Source: Candidatus Tisiphia endosymbiont of Melanophora roralis
GTDB lineage: Bacteria > Pseudomonadota > Alphaproteobacteria > Rickettsiales > Rickettsiaceae
DNA length: 64,000 nucleotides
Direction of reading: 5' to 3'
Assembly (NCBI RefSeq): GCF_964026575.1
Contig: NZ_OZ032161.1
Span: forward strand, 496,001 to 560,000
The notes beneath the pieces are model-generated. The model was not told where the DNA came from. It worked only from the letters and a program-made list of their open reading frames with translations, and searched no databases. Below are positions 48,838 to 57,342 of this stretch, piece by piece (position 1 is the stretch's first letter; the number at the start of each line of letters is the position of its first letter). The position numbers and the translations under genes were made by a program.

Positions 48838-49464
48838 ATGAAAAATTTGTTATTTTTAATCTGTTTGTATTCCACTATTGCTATAGCCAGTGAATCTAAG
48901 TTTTACCCTAATAAGCTTAATTATTGTAAGATCAGTAAGAGTGCAATGAATGATTACGAACCGGAAGAATTCCAATTATCCAATAACTTACTTAGAAAGA
49001 CAGGACAACAAGCAGTCTATCGTGGTACAAAAATTATAGTAAAGGGTAGATTATTAGACCAAGATTGCGTTCCAGTAGCAGATGCAAAAATATATTTATG
49101 GCAGGTTGGAAGTGACGGAAAATATCCATACATACCACTTCGTACTCGTATCAATAAAAAAATGCTAAACCTTGTAAGTAAATCAAGTTTTACCGGATCT
49201 GGCATCGCTACTACTAATAATAAAGGGGAATTTTATTTTATTACTATATATCCTAGTGGAGTTTTGCGTGAAACGCCTAATGTAAACATTAGAGTCAACC
49301 ACCTATATCTTGGACAGCTACAAACAAAGCTATATTTATCTAATTCAAGGGTTAATTTAGAAAATTGCGGAGAAGTTAGTCATGCTTTGTCCACTGCACT
49401 AGATGGCATTAAAACGTATGAATTTGACGTAGTAATGTCGGGACGAACTTTCAAAAGATATTAA
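48838..49464 (+). CDS. Secreted intradiol dioxygenase-like protein
   Basis: 208 residues with a signal peptide (LLFLICLYSTIAIASES). The fold signature is clear: IIVKGRLLDQDCVPVADAKI, YLWQVGSDGKYPYIP, GIATTNNKGEFYFITIYPSG. In true protocatechuate dioxygenases a HIH motif follows and supplies two of four iron ligands; here the aligned place reads NVN (residues 148-150). It is therefore unlikely to be an ordinary ring-cleaving enzyme. Such secreted members are known in Rickettsia under the protocatechuate dioxygenase name. Confidence 0.8.
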   Translation: MKNLLFLICLYSTIAIASESKFYPNKLNYCKISKSAMNDYEPEEFQLSNNLLRKTGQQAVYRGTKIIVKGRLLDQDCVPVADAKIYLWQVGSDGKYPYIPLRTRINKKMLNLVSKSSFTGSGIATTNNKGEFYFITIYPSGVLRETPNVNIRVNHLYLGQLQTKLYLSNSRVNLENCGEVSHALSTALDGIKTYEFDVVMSGRTFKRY

Positions 49465-49607
49465 TGTTTTGAGTTTTCACACCCTCCGCAACAATCTTCT
49501 GCAACTGGATTTCCTGAAGGTGGGTTTTCTAATGGTTTTTTTAATCCACAAGAAGTTAAGATTAAGCAGCTTAGTAATATTAGAGATAAAAAAATATTGT
49601 TTTTCAT
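49461..49607 (-). CDS. Small lipoprotein, LptM (YifL)-like
   Basis: 48 residues. A short signal peptide ends in the lipobox LTSCG with Cys20, followed by GLKKPLENPP, matching the CGLKGPLYFPP start of mature LptM, which assists LptD folding in E. coli. The tail has CCGGC. The stop codon overlaps the stop of the dioxygenase-like gene by four bases on the opposite strand. It is convergent with that gene and divergent from the thioredoxin gene. Confidence 0.72.
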   Translation of the reverse strand: MKNNIFLSLILLSCLILTSCGLKKPLENPPSGNPVAEDCCGGCENSKH

Positions 49608-49647
49608 GATGATCAATAAATTAATTGGAAATATATTTGTTATTTAT

Positions 49648-50355
49648 ATGCATATTAAAAAATATAGTAAACGATTTTTTTTGATTGTAACATACTTGTT
49701 GATCAGCACTAATAGTTTTGCATTAGATCAGATCAAATCAGGTGTTAAAATGCTTGATTTATCTAGTGTTCCTGATACGGTAGTTTTCTTTGATGATAAA
49801 GGAGAAAAATATTCTCTTGATAATTTTGAAGGAAAAACGATATTATTGGTATTTTGGGCGACATGGTGTGCATCTTGTATTAAAGAAATGCCGGATTTGG
49901 ATGTATTGCAAAAAGATTTTAGAAAGTTGCCATTTGCGATAATTCCTGTATCACAAGACTACCAAGGAATAGAAATTATCCAAAAATATTATAAAGATTA
50001 TGATATAAGATATTTGCCAATTTACCATGATTTTAAGAATCAACTATTTAAAGCTTTTTCAATAGTTGGTTTACCAACTGCTATTCTAATTAATCCAGAT
50101 GGAAAAATGTTAGTAAGTTTTGTTGGTACTATTAATTGGTATGATGAAGAAATTCGCAATATTATTTTGTCAAATATTCCTGGAAACCATCCAGAACCTA
50201 AAAATAGTTACCGGGAACAAACCCTTAATCAACCGGTTAATAAACAGTTAAAGCCTGAAGAGCAGGAAAACAAAGATGAAAAACCAAAAATACAACAGAA
50301 TAATGAGGAAAATAATGTTTCTAATAATGCTTCTAAAAACGATAATAAGGAGTAA
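49648..50355 (+). CDS. TlpA-like thioredoxin-fold protein
   Basis: About 235 residues from the ATG at 49648, which begins a regular signal peptide (MHIKKYSKRFFLIVTYLLIS). Starts upstream at 49597 (TTG) or 49606 would overlap the small lipoprotein gene. WATWCASCIKEMPDLDVLQ carries the CxxC redox centre, and GLPTAILINPDG the cis-Pro. The last 45 residues are rich in Asn, Gln, Glu and Lys and probably disordered. It is expected to be a periplasmic reductant; the partner is unknown. It precedes sppA by three bases. Confidence 0.88.
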   Translation: MHIKKYSKRFFLIVTYLLISTNSFALDQIKSGVKMLDLSSVPDTVVFFDDKGEKYSLDNFEGKTILLVFWATWCASCIKEMPDLDVLQKDFRKLPFAIIPVSQDYQGIEIIQKYYKDYDIRYLPIYHDFKNQLFKAFSIVGLPTAILINPDGKMLVSFVGTINWYDEEIRNIILSNIPGNHPEPKNSYREQTLNQPVNKQLKPEEQENKDEKPKIQQNNEENNVSNNASKNDNKE

Positions 50356-50358
50356 CTA

Positions 50359-51285
50359 ATGCACATAGAACATAATAAAAATTCAATTGCTGAGGCAAAA
50401 TTTGATCAGGTAATTGCTAAACGTCAAATAGGTAAGTTAGAGCAATTACTTTCATTGCTACCTGGAGTAGGTTCTAAGGCATCAAAGCCGGTAATTGCTG
50501 TTCTTCGTCTTAGTGGGGTTATAGGTAAAGTAAGCTCAGTAAAATCAGGGCTTAGCATAGAATCGCTACATGAGTTAATTGACAAAGCTTTTGAGATCAA
50601 AAATCTTAAAGCTTTGTGTTTAACTATCAATTCTCCAGGTGGTTCACCTGTACAATCTGAACTGATTAGCAAACGTATAAGGTCATTAGCTGGGGAAAAG
50701 AAAATACCAATTTATAGTTTTGTAGAAGATGTAGCAGCATCTGGTGGATATTGGCTTGCTTGCATTGGTGACCAAATATATGCATCTAAGAGTTCAATTA
50801 TTGGTAGTATAGGGGTAGTTTCGGCTGGTTTTGGTTTTCCTGTTGCTATCAATAAGCTTGGAGTAGAAAGGAGGGTTTATGCAGAAGGTAAAAATAAATC
50901 TATTCTCGATCCATTTCAACCAGTGCAAGAGGAGGATATTAAAATTATTAAGCATATACAAAAACAGATTCACGGGCATTTTATAGATTATGTTAAAGAG
51001 CGTCGTATTAGTAAGTTAACACAAGAAGATGATATTTTATTTAATGGAGCATTTTGGTCCGGGGAAACTGCTATTGATTTTGGTTTAATTGATGGTATAG
51101 ATGATATGTATAGTTTCATAAAACAGAAATATGGTGATGTAACTATTAAATATATATCTGCTAAACAATCGTGGCTTAAGAAGAGGTTGGGTATGGTAAG
51201 GCAAGGTTTCGTGCAAGAATTCTCTGATACATTGATTGAATCGGTAGAGAATAAGATTACTTATGATAGGTTTAATATACGGTAA
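50359..51285 (+). CDS. sppA: S49 family signal peptide peptidase
   Basis: 308 residues, a short-form SppA. The start has AAGGAG ten bases upstream. INSPGGSPVQSELI and EDVAASGGYWLAC (with the nucleophilic Ser) followed by SIIGSIGVV identify the S49 fold with a Ser/Lys dyad. The N-terminus lacks an obvious membrane anchor. It degrades cleaved signal peptides or other membrane-embedded fragments. It is co-directional with the TlpA-like gene, three bases apart. Confidence 0.9.
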   Translation: MHIEHNKNSIAEAKFDQVIAKRQIGKLEQLLSLLPGVGSKASKPVIAVLRLSGVIGKVSSVKSGLSIESLHELIDKAFEIKNLKALCLTINSPGGSPVQSELISKRIRSLAGEKKIPIYSFVEDVAASGGYWLACIGDQIYASKSSIIGSIGVVSAGFGFPVAINKLGVERRVYAEGKNKSILDPFQPVQEEDIKIIKHIQKQIHGHFIDYVKERRISKLTQEDDILFNGAFWSGETAIDFGLIDGIDDMYSFIKQKYGDVTIKYISAKQSWLKKRLGMVRQGFVQEFSDTLIESVENKITYDRFNIR

Positions 51286-51309
51286 CTTTTAAAATTAACC
51301 TGAATTTCA

Positions 51310-51352
51310 CCGAATTAGGGATAAGAATTAGTTAATTCTTATCCCTAATTGG
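51310..51352. repeat. Isolated family A terminal hairpin (A7)
   Basis: Arms CGAATTAGGGATAAGAATT and its complement, followed by GGCTTTAATA as in A1, then the rest of the element is missing. It lies 25 bases after the sppA stop. Confidence 0.75.
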
Positions 51353-51375
51353 CTTTAATATTAGTAAATACACCT

Positions 51376-51500
51376 TATCTACACGTCATTGCGAGCGAAC
51401 ATACGTGAGCGTGGCAATCCATGAAGCTTGTCATATAGCTAAACTGGAAAGGTTTCAGCCAAAAAACCGTCATTGCGAGTAAGCTTTGGTTCAATAAAGC
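51376..51500. repeat. Family G repeat (copy G5)
   Basis: CGTCATTGCGAGCGAACATACGTGAGCGTGGCAATCC (split here: CGTCATTGCGAG and GTGGCAATCC) is followed by a second CGTCATTGCGAG near 51470. The 51286-52080 gap holds this repeat, A7, the Rpn remnant and a tiny open frame; the remainder shows nothing coding. Confidence 0.7.
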
Positions 51501-51514
51501 TTGCGTTTTCTACT

Positions 51515-51664
51515 TTATAAAGAAGAAATATCAATTATAGCCAGCACATCCTTAGGCAAATGAGTTTTAAGAAAATCATAAGCTACTCTAGGATTTTCCA
51601 TTGCTACTTTAACAATTTCATCATGCTTCAGCTTCTTTGATTTTTTGGATTTCTTTGAGACCAT
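51515..51664 (-). pseudogene. N-terminal fragment of an Rpn-family (PD-(D/E)XK) nuclease
   Basis: Encodes 49 residues ending at TAA. KHDEIVKVAMENPRVAYDFL and HLPKDVLAIIDISSL match the start of Rpn/YhgA-like recombination-promoting nucleases, which are normally about 300 residues. The catalytic domain is missing, so this is a truncated relic. A Lys/Ser-rich N-terminal tail precedes it. Confidence 0.7.
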
Positions 51665-51879
51665 TATGATAATTTATTATTAGTTTTTTTGTTTGCTATG
51701 CTTGAGTACCAAACAAATTAGGTTGTATATGTTTACTTTCAGTAGGTATAATTGCCTATTACTTATTCAATATATGATTTACTAGCAATTGACAAGCTTA
51801 TTGTTATTTGTTAGCATTAAAGACTACCATAATATTATTTAAAAAACAAATCCATTACAACTGAACTAAAATAGCAAAT

Positions 51880-51981
51880 ATGCAATCTCAAGATACTAAC
51901 GATTTACGTAAAATAGCCGATATTATTAATAAGCTAAGTGAAAATGATATAGCAGCTTTTCATATTGATGTACTTTGCTGA
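51880..51981 (+). other. Very short open frame, probably remnant
   Basis: 33 codons (MQSQDTNDLRKIADIINKLS...). No family is recognised and no clear Shine-Dalgarno site is present. Listed only because it sits in an otherwise gene-free stretch among degraded accessory genes. Confidence 0.25.
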
Positions 51982-52080
51982 CTATAAAAATAATATTCTC
52001 TAATTTCGTACATGTATTATAGCATTTTTTTAAAGTACTAATTATAATAAAACTAGACAATAAACTAGGTAATTCCTTTT

Positions 52081-52335
52081 ATGCAAAATTCAATTACAGC
52101 TTTTGATGCTAAAACTCATTTTTCTAAAATATTAGACCGAGCTAGCAAGGGTGAGGAAATATTGGTTACAAGGAGAGGAAAAGCTGCTGCAAAGATTGTC
52201 CCAATTAATACTATACAAGATATTGAAATTGCAGAAATGGCAGCTGTAAGACTTAGAAAACTTGCTAAAGAAATTAATTTACAACCATCTGACTTAGAAG
52301 AATGGAAAAAATATAGAGATGTAGGAAAAAAGTAA
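52081..52335 (+). CDS. Phd/YefM-type antitoxin
   Basis: 84 residues. SITAFDAKTHFSKILDRASK and EEILVTRRGKAAAKIVPI are the DNA-binding N-terminal domain of the Phd_YefM family; the acidic-basic C-terminal part (SDLEEWKKYRDVGKK) would bind the toxin. It is followed two bases later by a VapC-type toxin gene. It normally represses the operon and neutralises the toxin; here the toxin gene is interrupted. Confidence 0.88.
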   Translation: MQNSITAFDAKTHFSKILDRASKGEEILVTRRGKAAAKIVPINTIQDIEIAEMAAVRLRKLAKEINLQPSDLEEWKKYRDVGKK

Positions 52336-52337
52336 CT

Positions 52338-52889
52338 ATGACATCTTTTGTTTTAGATTCTTCAACTACCCTTTCGTGGTTTATGCCTAACGAGACAGCC
52401 TCTTTAGATTTATTAAAAAAAACTGTGAAAGAAGGTGCAATTGTTCCAACTATTTGGTTACTTGAAATAGGTAATGTTTTATTAGACTTCTTTCGAAACT
52501 CGCTTATGCTGAGGGATTTGAAGGAGACGCGGAACGCAGAACCGCAGCGTACTCTAATGTACGTGAGGATTCGAGTACCGCATCGACGTACAAATCACCA
52601 GCAGAAGTAGAGTTTCGAAAGAAGTCTATTATGTGCGGAGCGTGCTAAGCGTATTACTGTAACTCAACGTAAACAAGCAATGTATATTTTAAAAGATCTT
52701 CCAATAAAAGTTGATCAAACAAGGTTAGAACATGCTTGGTTTGAAACAATGGAATTAGCAGAGTATCATGGATTAACATTGTATGACGCTAGTTATTTAG
52801 AATTAGCATTACATTATAACTTACCACTAGCGACCTCTGATAACTTACTAAAGCGTGCTAGTCAAGCTAGAGGAATTGTTATTATATAG
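52338..52889 (+). pseudogene. VapC-type PIN-domain toxin, interrupted by palindromic element E4
   Basis: The first 50 codons ([34 protein letters not shown]) carry the PIN-domain Asp and Glu. The frame then enters element E4 and meets TAG at 52608-52610. The second half in the same frame ([49 protein letters not shown]) is intact with its Asp residues. E4 is therefore inserted in frame and the only lesion is the amber codon. The toxin, an RNase that cleaves tRNA or rRNA in this family, is presumably not made. Confidence 0.85.
52483..52628. repeat. Palindromic element family E, copy E4, inside vapC
   Basis: Arms TAGACTTCTTTCGAAACTC and GAGTTTCGAAAGAAGTCTA enclose the family E interior, including TACGTGAGGATTCGAGTACC. 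It is a multiple of three bases relative to the flanking vapC halves. Confidence 0.88.
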
Positions 52890-52927
52890 GCTACCATAAA
52901 GCTATTACATATAGATTATGATAAAAT

Positions 52928-53089
52928 ATGAATCTTTAAGAAAAAATTACTCTTAAATCCTGAAGTACAGAAGGAATATGAAGCATCAGCTTTGGAGTAT
53001 GAGGTAGCTTATGCTTTGATATTAGCAAGAGTAAAGGCTAATATGACTCAAAGCGAGGTAGCAGAAAAAATTGTAAAAGTAAAGACTTG
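52928..53089 (+). pseudogene. HigA-like HTH antitoxin remnant
   Basis: After an early frame break, the sequence reads LLLNPEVQKEYEASALEYEV followed by AYALILARVKANMTQSEVAE, the start of an XRE-type antitoxin as in HigA or HicB-like proteins. It ends at TGA where the IS481 element begins, so the DNA-binding half is lost. No intact toxin partner is adjacent. Confidence 0.6.
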
Positions 53090-54283
53090 ATCTGACAGTT
53101 TGGAGTTGTTGGGTACGAAAATATGGAATAAAATCGTACCCAGCAAATTTTAACAACCTCTTATTAAGGAGACTGTCAGATGACAACATATCAAGAAAAA
53201 ATCATAAAACCAAGAATTGGTTTATTACAATTAGCAGAACAACTAGGAAACGTATAGCAAGCTTGTAAAGTAATGGGCTATAGCAGAGATACATTTTACC
53301 GCTATAAGGAACTGCATGAACAAGGTGGAGCAGAATCTTTGTTTGAGATGACTAGAAAGAAGCCATGTTTGAAGAATCGTGTTCCATCTAATATCGAGGA
53401 TGCAGTAGTTAATATAGCTGTTGAATTTCCTGCTTATGGTCAGGAACGTACTGCTAATGAATTACGTAGGAGAGGTATCGTTATCTTTGGAGGTGGAGTA
53501 AGGTCTGTTTGGCTACGTCATGATCTAGAGAATTTCAAAAAGCGTCTAAAAGCATTGGATGCTAAAGTTGCAAATGCTGGTATTATTTTGAGTGATGCAC
53601 AACTTGCTGCACTTGAGAAAATCAAGAATAAACGTGAAGCAACTGGTGAGATTGAAACCATGCATCCTGGTTACCTTGGCTCTCAAGATACCTATTATGT
53701 TGGAAACATTAAAGGCATAGGACGTATCTACCAACAAACCTTTGTAGACACTTATTCTAGGGTAGCTATTTGTAAGCTTTATACCGAGAAAACAGCTATT
53801 ACTACAGCAGACCATTTGAATGATAGGGTTATTCCATTTTTTGAAAAGTATAATATCCCTTTGCTTCGAATACTTACAGATAGAGGCACGGAATATTGTG
53901 GTAAACCTGAGAATCATGCTTATCAACTATATCTTGGTATTGAGAATATAGATCATTCTAGAACTAAAGCATATAGCCCTCAAACTAATGGTATATGTGA
54001 GCGTTTTCACAAAACTATGCAGGAAGAGTGCTATCACATTCTATTCCGTAAAAAGCTCTATAATACATTAGATGAGTTACAAGCTGATATAGATACTTGG
54101 CTTACAAATTATAATAACGAAAGGTCTCATTCAGGTAAACATTGTTTTGGTAAAACACCAATGCAAACTTTTAGAGATTCACTTTATATTGCTAAAGATA
54201 AAAATATTAGTAATATAGAGAGAATATCAGACAACTTGGCTATTACTTATCAAGCTGCCTGATTATTACTTATTGTCAGATTA
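53089..54283 (+). mobile_element. IS481-type insertion sequence
   Basis: About 1.2 kb bounded by short imperfect inverted repeats: ATCTGACAGTTTG at the left and, reading inward from the right, AATCTGACAATAAG. It carries a single transposase gene and interrupts or abuts the HigA-like remnant. No other copy is in the window. No clear target duplication is visible. Confidence 0.75.
53180..54262 (+). pseudogene. IS481-family transposase with an amber codon at position 26
   Basis: The ATG at 53180 has AAGGAG upstream. It reads MTTYQEKIIKPRIGLLQLAE then QLGNV followed by TAG at 53255-53257. The same frame continues QACKVMGYSRDTFYRYKELH to the end (about 360 codons in total). The integrase core retains the three acidic residues: DTYSRVAICKLY, LRILTDRGTEYCG and NGICERFHKTMQEE. 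A shorter protein from 53273 would lack the first helix-turn-helix part. It is inactive unless the stop is read through. Confidence 0.82.
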
Positions 54284-54445
54284 AGTCGTAACTAGTACAT
54301 TTTAGGCGTATATTTTCTAGATTTGATAAAGCCCCAGCCACTTTTTTAGCTTTTCTAAATTTCGTTGGAACTTTAATATGGTTACGTTAAAATTTTTGTC
54401 AACAGAACCTAGGTCTTATATCTTTAAATTATGATATAAGTAATT

Positions 54446-54509
54446 GTAAGAGGGTGACTTGATAGGTTCTTGATTGAAATAATCGTGCACAGAATAAGTA
54501 CCCTCTTAC
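54446..54509 (+). promoter_or_regulatory. Structured non-coding left end of the IS110 element (possible bridge RNA region)
   Basis: GTAAGAGGGT (54446-54455) and ACCCTCTTAC (54500-54509) are perfect 10-base complements around a 44-base loop. A second hairpin, CTTATATC...GATATAAG, lies just upstream at 54414-54440. IS110-group elements express a bridge RNA from the non-coding end before the transposase gene, so these structures are candidates for that RNA. This is inference from position and structure only. Confidence 0.4.
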
Positions 54510-54584
54510 AAGGTTTGCTTTGAACAAATTGCAGAAGGTGCTGGAAGCAGCAGCCTTGCACAATAAGATGAAGGAGATTATATC

Positions 54585-55535
54585 ATGAGTAAAATAATAG
54601 GTCTAGATGTAAGTAAAAAATGGTTAGATATATGTTTATATGAGTCTAACAATAAACCGATATATAATCGTTTTTCCAATGATAAGTTAGGGCATGAAGA
54701 ACTGATAAAATTAATAAAAGAGCAAGAAATTAAGATAATAGTATGTGAGCCTACTGGAGGTTATGAAGCAGAGATTTGCCAAGAATTGTATAATAATAAG
54801 CAACAGATACATAAGGTCAATACCTATAGTTTTAATTCATTTAGTAAATCGGTGAATTTGTGTAAAACTGATAAGAAGGACGCATTTAAATTAGCATATT
54901 ATGGCGATAAGATGCAACTTACAGCTAATTATTTATATCAAGTTGAATCAGAGACTTTGAAGAGATATCAGCAAAGGCGAGAAGATTTAGTATTAATGCT
55001 TAGCAATGAAAAGAAGAGGCTACATCATAGTATTGATGGCATTGATAAAGAGAGTATAGAAAAACTCATTAAATTTTTACAGAATGAAATAGCTGAGCTT
55101 GATAAGAAATTAAATGAGGTAATAGATGAATCAGAAGAGTTGAAAGAGAAGGTAAAAATATTAGAGAGTGTGCCTGGTATTGGTAAATGCGTAGGTAAAA
55201 AACTAATTAGTTTTTTACCTGAATTAGGAAAAAAAAATTATAGTAGTAACGAATTGTCAGCAATTGTGGGGATAGCTCCTTATGCTCGTGATAGTGGTAA
55301 TAAGCAAGGACGAAGATTTATTAGAGGTGGCAGGAAAATACCACGAGATGCTTTATACATGGCGGTATTGGCGGGGAAAAATGGTGTCAAAAATAGTTTT
55401 CAATATTTAAAAGCTTTATATGATAGGCTTGTTAACAATTTTAAACCTAAAAAGGTTGCTATAGTTGCGTGCATGCGTAAACTACTTGAAGTGTGCCATA
55501 AACTTATTCAACAAAAACGTTGTTTTGTTATTTAG
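54585..55535 (+). CDS. IS110-family transposase (DEDD recombinase)
   Basis: 316 residues. The N-terminal RuvC-like DEDD domain has Asp8 (IIGLDVSKKWLD), Glu55 (VCEPTGGYE) and Asp96/Asp99 (KTDKKDA). The C-terminal domain has PGIGKCVGKKLISFLPEL and APYARDSGNKQGRRFIRGGR, including the Ser of the transposase_20 region. The gene is intact and preceded by GAAGGAG. Such enzymes pair with an RNA guide encoded by the element. Confidence 0.9.
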   Translation: MSKIIGLDVSKKWLDICLYESNNKPIYNRFSNDKLGHEELIKLIKEQEIKIIVCEPTGGYEAEICQELYNNKQQIHKVNTYSFNSFSKSVNLCKTDKKDAFKLAYYGDKMQLTANYLYQVESETLKRYQQRREDLVLMLSNEKKRLHHSIDGIDKESIEKLIKFLQNEIAELDKKLNEVIDESEELKEKVKILESVPGIGKCVGKKLISFLPELGKKNYSSNELSAIVGIAPYARDSGNKQGRRFIRGGRKIPRDALYMAVLAGKNGVKNSFQYLKALYDRLVNNFKPKKVAIVACMRKLLEVCHKLIQQKRCFVI

Positions 55536-55576
55536 ATAAATATTTTTTATTTTTTTGAAATTTTAGATAAAAGATA

Positions 55577-55602
55577 ATTGCTGTTCACAGCCTAACAGCA
55601 AT
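55577..55602 (+). terminator. Hairpin after the IS110 transposase gene
   Basis: ATTGCTGTT-CACAGCCT-AACAGCAAT has nine perfect base pairs. It has no T run, so it may be a transcription end or part of the element's right end. Confidence 0.45.
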
Positions 55603-55624
55603 CCTCTGCCCCCTCAAATTGACT

Positions 55625-55735
55625 CTGCAAATATTTGCACGAATAATTGGTATGCTTGCGTAGTTCATTGCACTTCTTGAGCTTGCTCACTCCTTGTTTT
55701 TCGTTCCAATTCTTTAAATCATTTGAGTATAGATT
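55625..55735. repeat. Degenerate inverted repeat (family J, copy J2)
   Basis: GAATAATTGGTATGC at the start and CCAATTCTTTAAATCATTTG at the end, the latter matching J1 near 9950. It lies between the IS110 element and the specificity gene. Confidence 0.45.
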
Positions 55736-55739
55736 AAAA

Positions 55740-57230
55740 TTATAAACCAATATCAACTTTTATATTTTCTATTTTTTCAAGTTCTCTTTTTATATTATTT
55801 TTTATTTCTTCGATTTTACGATATTTTTCTGCTATCTCCTTTTGTTTTAGTAAATCAAATTCACCTGTTACAGTAATTGGGATTTTGATTTCAATATTTT
55901 TAATTTTGCTTTTTCCGGCTTTATTTGCAAATCCAAAATTCTTAGTAGTCAATTCATTCTCTATGGTATATTTTAAGTATAGTTTATTACAATCTTTAAA
56001 TTTATCTCGTAAAATTAGAGGTATAACTTTTTCGGACAAAGAAAATCTATTTAATCTTAGAAAGATTTTACCAATTGAACCATCAATATTCCAAGTTAGA
56101 CAATCTTCAAAATATTTTACCCCTTTTAGATTATCTTTAATATAACCATAATTAATAGCATTTTCATCTTTTGAAGCACTATACACAGGAATATTGCCCT
56201 TATTTTTTTTAATAAAGGATTTTGTAAATTTACTGCTATTTGTTTTTTGAGATAAATCAAAAAGATTATCTATTGTGATACTTTGGCAATATTCGGTTTC
56301 ATTATCAATTTTGATAACAAGTTGATCTATTTTATGTTTATATTCCTCAACTTCTTGCTTAATTCCAGAGATTACTTGATATTTCTCTGCTATCTCCTTT
56401 TGCTTTTGTAAATCAAATTCATCTGTTGCAGTAATTGGGATTTTGATTTCAATATTTCTTGTTCTTTCTATGGTTGGCTTGTATTCCCAGTTAAAGTTAT
56501 TTTTATCTAATACTTTTTGTAATTCAAACGATAGATATAAACAATCAAGGTTATCACATTTTGGGATATACAATCTTGCATCTCCATTTATGCTAAATTT
56601 ATGTTTTGACCTATAAAAAACTGTGCCAGCATATCCATTGGTAGTAATCTGGATAGATTCAACATCATGATCAAAATGATTTATATAACCCAAAACACCA
56701 CCTTGTTTTGTGTTTGCTGAGTAGATAGGATACGAACCTTTATGTTTTTTAATATAAGTCTTAGTGTATTTTGCTATTCCTTTTTTTATATTAAAAATAT
56801 CCTCTATTTTTACACTTTGGCAATACTCGATTGCATCATCAATTTTGATAACAAGTTTATCTATTTTATGTTTGTATTCCCCAACTTCTTGCTTAATTTC
56901 AGAGATTACTTGATATTTTTCTATAATATCTTGTTGGATGTCAATATCAAGATTCCCATCGACATCTACAGGTAATCTAATAATGATATTCTGCATATTT
57001 TTTAGAGAAGCTCTTAATCCCCTATCAAAACCATAAACATCCTTAATTCTGTCTAGCTCAATCATTAAATATTGTGGCAAGATAGTATCTTCTAATATTC
57101 TTATTGTTCCACAATGATCAGTTGTTGCAAATGGGATGTACTTTCTAATAAAATTAAATTTAAAATCACCATCAATACCCCATATAACAAAATTACTATC
57201 AAAATCTTTTATATTACTATCTTTTATCAA
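55740..57230 (-). CDS. Specificity (S) part of an R-M-S restriction system, three recognition modules
   Basis: 496 residues from a TTG at 57230, but the same frame is open upstream to 57380 and encodes further conserved sequence (YLEIPLNDCSYFKLFIGKRV, IKAGNIPAYSANVFNPVGLI). Recognition domains recur: upstream of the start, then KGSYPIYSANTKQGGVLGYI at 165-184, and KGNIPVYSASKDENAINYGY at 344-363. Each is followed by a helical linker (EKYQVISEIKQEVGEYKHKI at 104-123, its copy at 282-301, and AEKYRKIEEIKNNI at the end). It gives DNA specificity to the adjacent methylase. It is out of frame with it by one A in an A8 tract. Confidence 0.82.
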   Translation of the reverse strand: MIKDSNIKDFDSNFVIWGIDGDFKFNFIRKYIPFATTDHCGTIRILEDTILPQYLMIELDRIKDVYGFDRGLRASLKNMQNIIIRLPVDVDGNLDIDIQQDIIEKYQVISEIKQEVGEYKHKIDKLVIKIDDAIEYCQSVKIEDIFNIKKGIAKYTKTYIKKHKGSYPIYSANTKQGGVLGYINHFDHDVESIQITTNGYAGTVFYRSKHKFSINGDARLYIPKCDNLDCLYLSFELQKVLDKNNFNWEYKPTIERTRNIEIKIPITATDEFDLQKQKEIAEKYQVISGIKQEVEEYKHKIDQLVIKIDNETEYCQSITIDNLFDLSQKTNSSKFTKSFIKKNKGNIPVYSASKDENAINYGYIKDNLKGVKYFEDCLTWNIDGSIGKIFLRLNRFSLSEKVIPLILRDKFKDCNKLYLKYTIENELTTKNFGFANKAGKSKIKNIEIKIPITVTGEFDLLKQKEIAEKYRKIEEIKNNIKRELEKIENIKVDIGL

Positions 57231-57342
57231 ACCAACTGGATTAAATACATTTGCACTATATGCGGGTATATTGCCAGCTTTAATATTTATTAAATCCCTT
57301 TTTAAAACTCTTTTACCTATAAATAATTTAAAATAGCTACAA

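Noticed and set aside
54297-54400. Short minus-strand frame downstream of the IS481 element
   Set aside because: No start codon with a ribosome site and no recognisable family; likely element or spacer sequence.
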